From: Coriolopsis trogii
Lineage: Eukaryota > Basidiomycota > Agaricomycetes > Polyporales > Polyporaceae
Direction of reading: 5' to 3'
Assembly (NCBI GenBank): GCA_020543525.1
Contig: JAHYIO010000003.1
Coordinates: forward strand, 1,798,001-1,862,000
Length of the DNA stretch: 64,000 nt
The notes below the pieces were generated by a model, which saw only the letters and a list, made by a program, of their open reading frames with translations, searched no databases and was not told where the DNA came from. Shown one piece after another: positions 57,249-64,000 of the stretch. Every line of letters begins with the position of its first letter. The stretch's first letter is position 1. A program made the translations under genes and the position numbers.

Positions 57249-59429
57249 ATGAAGCTCGCCCACCAGCTCTTGCTCACCGCTTTCTTTGCTGGCCTCTCGG
57301 GTGCGGTCATCCTCTCAGACCTCTCCCAGCTCAAGGAATCGTATGACTTCATCATCGTCGGAGGTCCGTCTTCCTCTCCTTCTCCGAACCATAGGCTCAC
57401 AGTTCCATAGCGGGTCCGGGGGGTGCGACGACCGCCAATCGCCTGTCAGAGAACCCACGCGTCAATGTGCTCCTCTTGGAAGCTGGCGGCGCGTAAGGCC
57501 TCGTCTAACACCCTGGACGAGTCTATGCTCATTCGCATGTATGCGTAGCAACGATGGAGTACTGGAGATTGACGTCCCGCAACTCTGCGTTACACTTACG
57601 CCGAACACCCCATGGGATTGGAACTTCACGACCGTCCCACAAGATGGTCTCTTCGGTCGCACTCCACCATTCCCGCGTGGTATCGGCTTAGGCGGAACGA
57701 GTGCCGTCAGTACGTCGCCTGCCATCTGTCTCCGAACGTCATGTGCCTCACCGACCGCACCGCCCAGACTGCTTGGTCTACACTCGTGGCACCAAGTCCG
57801 ACATTGACACCTGGGCTGCCCTTAGTGGCGACGAGAGTTGGGGGTGGGACGGTGTCCTGCCGTACTTCAAAAAGGTACGCGTAGTTGTTTCCAATCAACT
57901 TGTCGCATGTTCGCGAGCGACGTACGTTATCCAACGTAAGACCCAGTGCCTATGTTCACACAATTACCTCACAGAGCGAGAAGTTTAACCTTCCCGTCGA
58001 TGGTCACAACGTCTCAGACCAATTCCTACCTGAGGCACATGGCTTCAACGGCGTGATCGGCGTAAGCGTTCCCGGCGCAGCGCGTGCGACTGACAGTCGA
58101 GTTATCGCCGTCACGCGAGAGCTCGAAGAATTCCCTTTTCAGATTGATATGAACTCAGGCGAACACCTAGGGATCGGTATGTACCCACGAATGCGATATT
58201 GCCTTGCGGCCATTGCTGACGTGCCTCAGGCTGGACCCAAGCACTCATCGACAGAGGCGTACGCTCAAGCTCGAAGGCATATCTCGCGCCCAAGTATCTC
58301 AAACGTCACAATCTCGATGTACTCTTGCACGCACGCGTTTCGCGTGTGCTAGCGACCGACGGCGCGCTCTCGTTGAACCGCGTCGAGTTCCAGCACGGTC
58401 ATGAACGTAAACTCAAGACCCTCACCGCCAAGAAAGAGGTCATCCTCTCCGCCGGCGCAGTACACACGCCCGTCATCCTCATGCACTCGGGCATCGGCGA
58501 CTCTGACGTCCTCAGCCCACTCGGTATCCCAGTCCTCGTCGACAACCCGTCCGTTGGCCAGAACCTGACCGACCACGTCGGCTGCAGCATCACCTTCGAG
58601 GTCAACTCCACCAAAACGCTCGACGACGTCTGGCGCAACGCCTCGCTCAAAGACGCACTCCTCGCGGAATGGCATGCGCACAAGACTGGGCTCATGGCCG
58701 ACACCTCCGAGAACCAGGTCGCGTTCCTCCGCCTCCCCGCGTCCGACCCGATATGGGCGACGCACCCGGACCCTGCCAGCGGCCCGACGACCGCTCACTT
58801 TGAGTTCCTCTTCCAGAACGGCGTCTACCCTACCCCCGACGGCGACGGCCACTACTTCAACCTGCCCGTCGGCGCCGTCTCGCCCGCCTCGCGCGGGCTC
58901 ATCACCATCAACTCGAGCGACCCGTTCGCCGCGCCGCTCATCGATCCCAAGCTGCTCTCGGAGGAGATCGATCTGTACGTCGTGCGCGAGGGGATCAAGA
59001 CCGGCCAGCGGTTCGTCGCCGCCCAGGCGTGGGAGGGCTACTTTGTGCGCCCGCTCGTGGAGCTGAGCACGGACGCGGAGATCGAGCGGTACGTGCGCGA
59101 GAACGCGGTCAGCTTCTTCCATCCCGTCGCGACCGCGGCCATGTCCGCCGTGAACGCCTCCTGGGGTGTCGTCGACCCCGACTTGCTCGTGAAGGGCGTC
59201 AAAGGACTGCGCGTCGTCGACGCTTCTGTTATCGTGAGTCGACCTACACTTGCACTGGGGAATGCATGGCTGTCAGCTCATGCGCGCTCGTGATTGTCTT
59301 CTTTTGCAGCCGAGATTGCCCGCGGCGCACACATCTGCAGCTGTATATGGCGTCGCGGAGAAGGCGGCGGACATCATCAAGGCCGCTCACCCTGACCTTT
59401 TCCGCCATCATGCGACGGTGGATGCGTAA
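57249..59429 (+). CDS. Secreted GMC oxidoreductase (aryl-alcohol oxidase-like)
   Basis: A flavoprotein of the glucose-methanol-choline family. The start at 57249 gives a signal peptide (MKLAHQLLLTAFFAGLSGA). Splicing restores the FAD motif IIVGAGPGGATTANRLSEN and the PROSITE-type segment PRGIGLGGTSAVNCLVYTRG. The second GMC signature is KEVILSAGAVHTPVILMHSG. The active-site His is in SFFHPVATAAMSAVNASWG, and the second in LPAAHTSAAVYGVAEKAAD, giving the His/His pair of alcohol oxidases in this group. About 590-600 residues, seven or eight introns. Such enzymes make hydrogen peroxide outside the cell for lignin-degrading peroxidases; the substrate here is not determined. AAO3/CAZy family membership is inferred from motifs. 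Confidence 0.88.
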
Positions 59430-59773
59430 AGAAAGGTGCATTTGGACAACGGATCTGCCAGGCACTAGCACATGGACAGCTTAAAAACACTCTGTCGCGG
59501 ACTCTGCTTCCTACCGGCTGCTGTCTTTGCACGACATCGGATGAGTGACGGGCTAGGTGTGTGATGGTATTCGTTAGAGGAGAGACACTGCACAATGTAA
59601 CAGTTCGGGTTCACTATGCATGAAGGGAAAAAACGTAGATACAGTAGCGTAGAGGGTAACTGAGACGTCCACACAACAACAGTCGCACCAAAATGATCAA
59701 CAAGGCACATAGCTTGAGAACCGGACGAACTCCCGTCGAAATCGTCCAAAATCCACACATGCATGCCAGTCAT
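59430..59773. other. Convergent intergenic region, GMC oxidase / acyltransferase
   Basis: These 344 bp hold facing 3' ends. Nothing else was recognised. Confidence 0.4.
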
Positions 59774-62642
59774 TCACTCCCGAGCGGTGCTCGTACCGTG
59801 GTCCCCGCTGTCCCGCCGCTTCTTCATCTCCTTATTCAGATCCTTCGTCGCGTCCTTGAAGCTTTCCGCCGGGTCAACCTCCCCGATCACCTCCACGGGC
59901 ACACTATCGGACAGACTCGCTTTCCTCACCCGCGTCTGCCCCCGGAAGTGCAGCCCGTCAGTCTCCACATGCTTCTCACCCGTCGCGTCCGCCGTGCTCG
60001 CGCTCGCGCCCGAGTTGGCGTCGGACGGAGAGAGCGGGCTGAGCGGGCCCCCGTTTGTGTTCGTCGCGCTCGACGTGCGGCGCAAGCGCTGGATGTCCGC
60101 ATACGACCCCCGCTGGCTCCGCGGCCGCGTCGCGAGCGAGTGGCTGTCGCCCATCGGGACTGCGAGGATGTTGTCGTAGTCGGGCGCGTCCTCCTCGTCT
60201 GACGCGTCGGGTGTCGCGGCGCGGCTGATCTCTTGGCTGCGTGTGCCCGCCCATGCGCTCGTCCCGCGTTTTGCACTGCGGGACCAGCCGAAGAGGCGTT
60301 CGTCGAGCCAGGTCTGGGTAGACACGTTTAGCTAACGGCAGGGAAGCGGCTGAGGTATACACCGACCATAGGGTGGACAAGGAGGTTGCCCTGCGCATCC
60401 ACACCACCAGTCGCACTCTTCCTCCGCCAGATACCGGATTCTCCGGACGACGGAGGAGCAGTGGACGAAGGCACAAGGATACGCAACTGCGGAGCTGTCA
60501 GCGCCACATACGAATATGAAACTTCTGAACATACCTCGTTGAAGTCGTCGAACATCTTGGGTCCAAATTCGTTGATAGTTTCAGCAAGTTCGTTCGATAC
60601 CTCTTCTCTCATGCGTTTGAGTTTGTCGAGGGAACGCTGTTGGCCGGGTATTAAAGCAACCACGAGCGGTCGCAGGGACCTGTCATGGGTGCGAGTCATG
60701 AGCGGGACGCCTAGGAGATCGAACCGCTCTGGACCTACTTCAGAACGTCCATTCCGGCCTCTCCGAACTTCAGCGCTGCGTAACCAAGCATGGGAAGGAT
60801 CATTAGGACCATGAACGGTGTCCAGATCTTCCACTTCAGGGGAAGTCCAGCCTTTGCTGCTACGATCGTTGCGAGCATAGCGTAGAATGCATACAAGACT
60901 GGGGTGACACCAAGAGCAACGAGGATTTTCCATGTTGCAAGGACATCTCGACCGGCAATTTTGACCGTGGATGCCGCAAGGGCCTCTGTAAGAGTGTTAG
61001 TGGGGTCCACGACTAGAAGATCCGGGTGCTACAATGCGATTACCTCTAGCCTTTTTTCGGGAGATGATTGAAGCCGTAATGAATATGGGCCCATTCAAGA
61101 TCACACCCGGCAGTGCGAGAATCGTCCAGACAGCCAAGAGACCTAAGCGGTATGTCAGGAGACCGAATGTCTTCCAACCAGCTTTCTGCGCTCTCGGGAC
61201 CTGTTCACCAAGCCTCATGGTCAGGGGGACGGCAGGGCTTGAATTCATGCTATGTACCTGGTGATCACGCAACCCGAGATCCCGGAGGAGGCGGTTATAT
61301 CTCAGAACATCCGCTCTAAGCTTCTGCACTTTTGGCTCATCCTTGAAATGAAGGTAGCCTTGGAGGAATCGCTTGTTGAGCTCGACAACTTGACCTAACG
61401 TCAGGTGTTGCCCAGGCGTTTTATACAGCCGTCGAGCGGCTTGGATGAGCTATAACTCCTTCATAAGAGTATGCAATGACAACACAACGGATTCTCGTAC
61501 CATGAGCGTCTCGTAGTCCGGTGCCCTGAGGGTAACCGTCTTCAACGCGTCGTAAATGACGTCCAAGAATTTGCCAACAGCCTCCCTCTTCTTCGTGCCT
61601 CCTTCCTTGAACATCTCGACGAATTCTGGTGGTACATCCAAAGGAGAACCAAATTCGATGACCGCGCGTGACCGGAATCGGTGAGCGTGGAAGTAGGATA
61701 GACCGACAGGTATAATTTTGACCTTGACGTCTGGATTGTTCGCCATAGCTCCGAGAGCCATCAAGGAGACTCCAGCCTTGAGCGGGAGGAGGTCCGTTCG
61801 GTCATGACTGCCACCTGTTGTACCATAAGACACATGTGGAAGGGATTCGAAACCACACAAGACCCATACCTTCAGGGAATATACAGATAGCGCCTCCCTC
61901 CGTGAGGCATTGGTACACGTACTGATACATTTCGTGTTGGTCCACAAAGGGCAGTCTCTTGTACGACAATCCCTGCTGGCCAGCAGCTTGAAGTTCCTTG
62001 ATCTTGTCCCGTACTTTTGCACTCCCCGAGAATTCTTTTCGTATCCTGAGCTGGGTATCCGACAACACCTCCACCACCTCCGCGGCGCTCGACCCGACAT
62101 CCTTTGGGAGCATAATTTGCATCTTAGGCTGGAACTCAGACATGAACTTCGTCCCATGTCCTATGACGATACACGGGTCTTCCTCCGATATGGTGATCTC
62201 ACCCGACCCAGGTTTCGCATCGTCAGTCGCGCGGACGACAGGGACTTGGCGCCATTAGTGTACATCAATGGGCATGAATTATAGTGTACGCACTACTGGC
62301 CATTAATCCTGCAAAGAACCCCACAACCTTCCTCTTCATACTAGCAGCCGCGATGAGAGAGCGCACATGACGTCCCGTTTCTCGATGCACTTCTTGGTAG
62401 AGCAGCAGAGGGTCAAGGAACTGCGGTTGCGCATTTGTACAGACTGAAGCTCTTTACGAACAACATGTACGCACTTGGTTATTATGGGGTGCAGCGACGA
62501 ATATGACCGGGCCTTCTCGAGGTATGTTGAACGCGCCGCGAGGTCGGATTTCCCGAAAGAAGATATTGGTGACTATTCGCCAGAAGACGAGAGCAGCATC
62601 GTAGACCAAATCCGAGCTCTGTGTATGGTTCCCCTTAGCCAT
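59774..62642 (-). CDS. Glycerol-3-phosphate acyltransferase (Gpt2/Sct1 type)
   Basis: Catalyses the first acylation of glycerol-3-phosphate in phospholipid and triacylglycerol synthesis at the ER. The start at 62642 gives MAKGNHTQSSDLVYDAALVF. The acyltransferase motifs are GPVIFVAAPHNNQFLDP (split by an intron), FPEGGSHDRTDLLPLKAG, and VKIIPVGLSYFHAHRFRSRA. An insert of about 80 residues (IVIGHGTKFMSEFQPKMQIM and following) separates the first two motifs, as in other fungal Gpt2 proteins. C-terminal membrane segments include TYRLGLLAVWTILALPGVIL and WKILVALGVTPVLYAFYAML. A Ser-rich cytosolic tail ends the protein, a likely phosphoregulatory region. About 750 residues and eight introns. Confidence 0.88.
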
Positions 62643-62973
62643 GGAGAGTGAGAGCGTCGTGAGGTCGTGTAGTGAAGGAAAGGAGGTTGTGGCCGTGGTC
62701 TGAAGTCGAGAAGCACCGAGACGCGCTAGCAGTGATGACTTGAGTCTGTACGTGTCTGCTGACCTGCGAACTGTGGAATGCAGTGCTTCTTTAGCTCGAA
62801 GTCCCCAATAGTCTCACGTTCATGTGAGGAAAAGAATGCGTAAAGCGTATGTTCCATTATGTACACCGATTAACTTGTCTACAGTACGAAGAGATGCAAT
62901 GCTTGGTATACACAGATGCAGATGCCAGAAAATCTTGGAAGCAGCTCCCCGTCATGCTCTACAGTCCACCCTA
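62643..62973. other. Intergenic region upstream of the acyltransferase
   Basis: These 331 bp separate two minus-strand genes. No TATA box, RNA or repeat was recognised. Confidence 0.4.
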
Positions 62974-64000
62974 TCAGCTGTTCGACGTTCGGAGCCCCGA
63001 AAGCCCAGACGCATGCGATGACCCGTTACTCGCCGTGCTATTGCGGTTGTACTGGAAGAGGTTGTGCAACTTCGAAAGCCTGTCCAGTTGGTCATCCGGC
63101 AAGTCGGAAATACTCGACCGGGGAGGCGAACGAGGCGAGGCGTCAGCCCGGCTACTTGCAGACACGGGCGAAGTCGGCACAGTGCCGTGTCCATTCAAAT
63201 CACGGACTACCAGCGGAAATCAGCAGGATCCAACCGAGACCGGACACGGAGACACTCACTGCTTGAGATACTAGACGTTCTATCACGGGGACCGGATTCT
63301 AGTCCTGCGTCCAGATTCAGTACGTGCCGCACTATACCCAGGATTTCGCAAGTACTCACTGGACAATGTTTGTGCAACCGCTACGTTCCGTTCTTCATCC
63401 TCCGCTGCACGACTTGCGAGCGCTCGAGTGATATATTTCCGGAACGCTGGTCCAGTAGATTCGAGGATCTTGTCTACCTTTGACTTCTTGTGCGGATAGG
63501 CCTTCAGATAGTGGTGTAATTCAGTGATGCCTTCCTTGTGCATAGCGCCCGTCGTCTCGCTCGAGATGTGACCAATTATCGTGTTCAGCTGCTCATCCAG
63601 ATCGGGTTCCTGCACTGTCTCAGCCGTCGAGGACACACTCCGGCTGCGCGTGTGACTTGACGAGGATGGGGCACGGGGATCAGATGTGACAGAGCGAGAC
63701 GAGACAGTCTCCTGGGGCGAGATCGGTCGGCTCGAGACCACTGATCGTCGTGGTTCCTCTTGTATAGGCTCGTGCCGCAGAGGGACTTCGGCTGCAGTCT
63801 TCGTCGAGGAATTTAGGATGCGGTAGACGTAGGGATAGACGATAGTTGCAGAGGGATCATCGAACGCCAACGAGAGAGAGTCGTAGACCTCGTCTCCATA
63901 GTGGGCTGCAACGGCAATTAGAGACAACTCGTTCAACAGCAATTAGGCCATCTTGGGACTTACCGACAACATGTTGTATGATGACCTTGATCGTTCTCAA
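62974..64000 (-). CDS. XMAP215/Dis1/Stu2-family microtubule polymerase, C-terminal part
   Basis: Only the 3' end lies in the window; the TOG domains are beyond the right edge. The product reads from LRTIKVIIQHVVAHYGDEVY through DDPSATIVYPYVYRIL. After a Ser/Arg-rich linker it shows LDEQLNTIIGHISSETTGAM, GITELHHYLKAYPHKKSKVD and LESTGPAFRKYITRALASRA. This order matches the C-terminal domain of animal CKAP5 (segments corresponding to its KTVRTLLYTL, GLAELYEYKKKY and FQSYVERGL). Two small exons then lead to a Ser/Pro-rich tail with a possible coiled segment (LPDDQLDRLSKLHNLFQYNR) and a stop at 62974. The last three introns (47-63 nt) are well defined. The protein promotes microtubule growth at spindle poles and kinetochores. 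Confidence 0.8.

Noticed and set aside
58349..59122. 257-codon open frame antisense to the GMC oxidase
   Set aside because: Composition is biased (Val/Arg/Asp/Glu) and no motif is present; it mirrors the GMC coding exon.

Overview
The window is nuclear DNA from a filamentous basidiomycete, most likely an Agaricomycete (inference). The reasons are GC-rich coding sequence, genes broken by many 45-70 nt GT-AG introns, intergenic gaps mostly of 0.1-1.2 kb, and a gene set typical of mushroom-forming fungi (F-box proteins, a GMC oxidoreductase, an opsin-like protein, a TEA factor and a Zn2Cys6 factor). I found no tRNA, rRNA, transposon, CRISPR array or virus-derived gene. All gene models were built by hand from splice signals, reading frame and family motifs, so internal exon borders are predictions.

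Layout, left to right: SET-domain methyltransferase (-), short-chain dehydrogenase (+), a ~1290-residue disordered protein (-), methionine aminopeptidase 1 (-), FAD monooxygenase (+), APC5 (-), NOC3 (+), TEA/ATTS transcription factor (-), VPS23/TSG101 (+), a 2.7-kb gene-free gap, Src1/Man1 inner nuclear membrane protein (-), O-methyltransferase (+), secreted serine-rich cupredoxin (-), Mso1-like Sec1-binding protein (-), sulfide:quinone oxidoreductase (+), Nepro/Rmp1-like protein (-), AP-1/2 beta-adaptin (+), F-box/zinc-finger protein (-), OTU-domain protease (-), aldo-keto reductase (+), opsin-like membrane protein (+), tandem Zn2Cys6 factor (-), GMC oxidoreductase (+), Gpt2/Sct1-type acyltransferase (-) and the C-terminal part of an XMAP215/TOG protein (-, runs off the right edge).

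Strands almost alternate, so most genes share a divergent promoter with one neighbour and a convergent 3' region with the other. Most genes are housekeeping (cell cycle, ribosome assembly, trafficking, lipid synthesis, nuclear envelope, microtubules). The more accessory material lies at 31.8-34.8 kb (O-methyltransferase, cupredoxin) and 49.9-59.4 kb (aldo-keto reductase, opsin-like protein, Zn2Cys6 factor, GMC oxidase). I see no convincing biosynthetic gene cluster.

The most notable structures are a transcription factor with two complete Zn2Cys6 clusters, each interrupted by a 13-nt microexon at the same position; an 8-nt microexon encoding a conserved motif of the sulfide:quinone oxidoreductase; a GC-AG intron in the TEA factor; and an opsin-like protein without the retinal-binding lysine.
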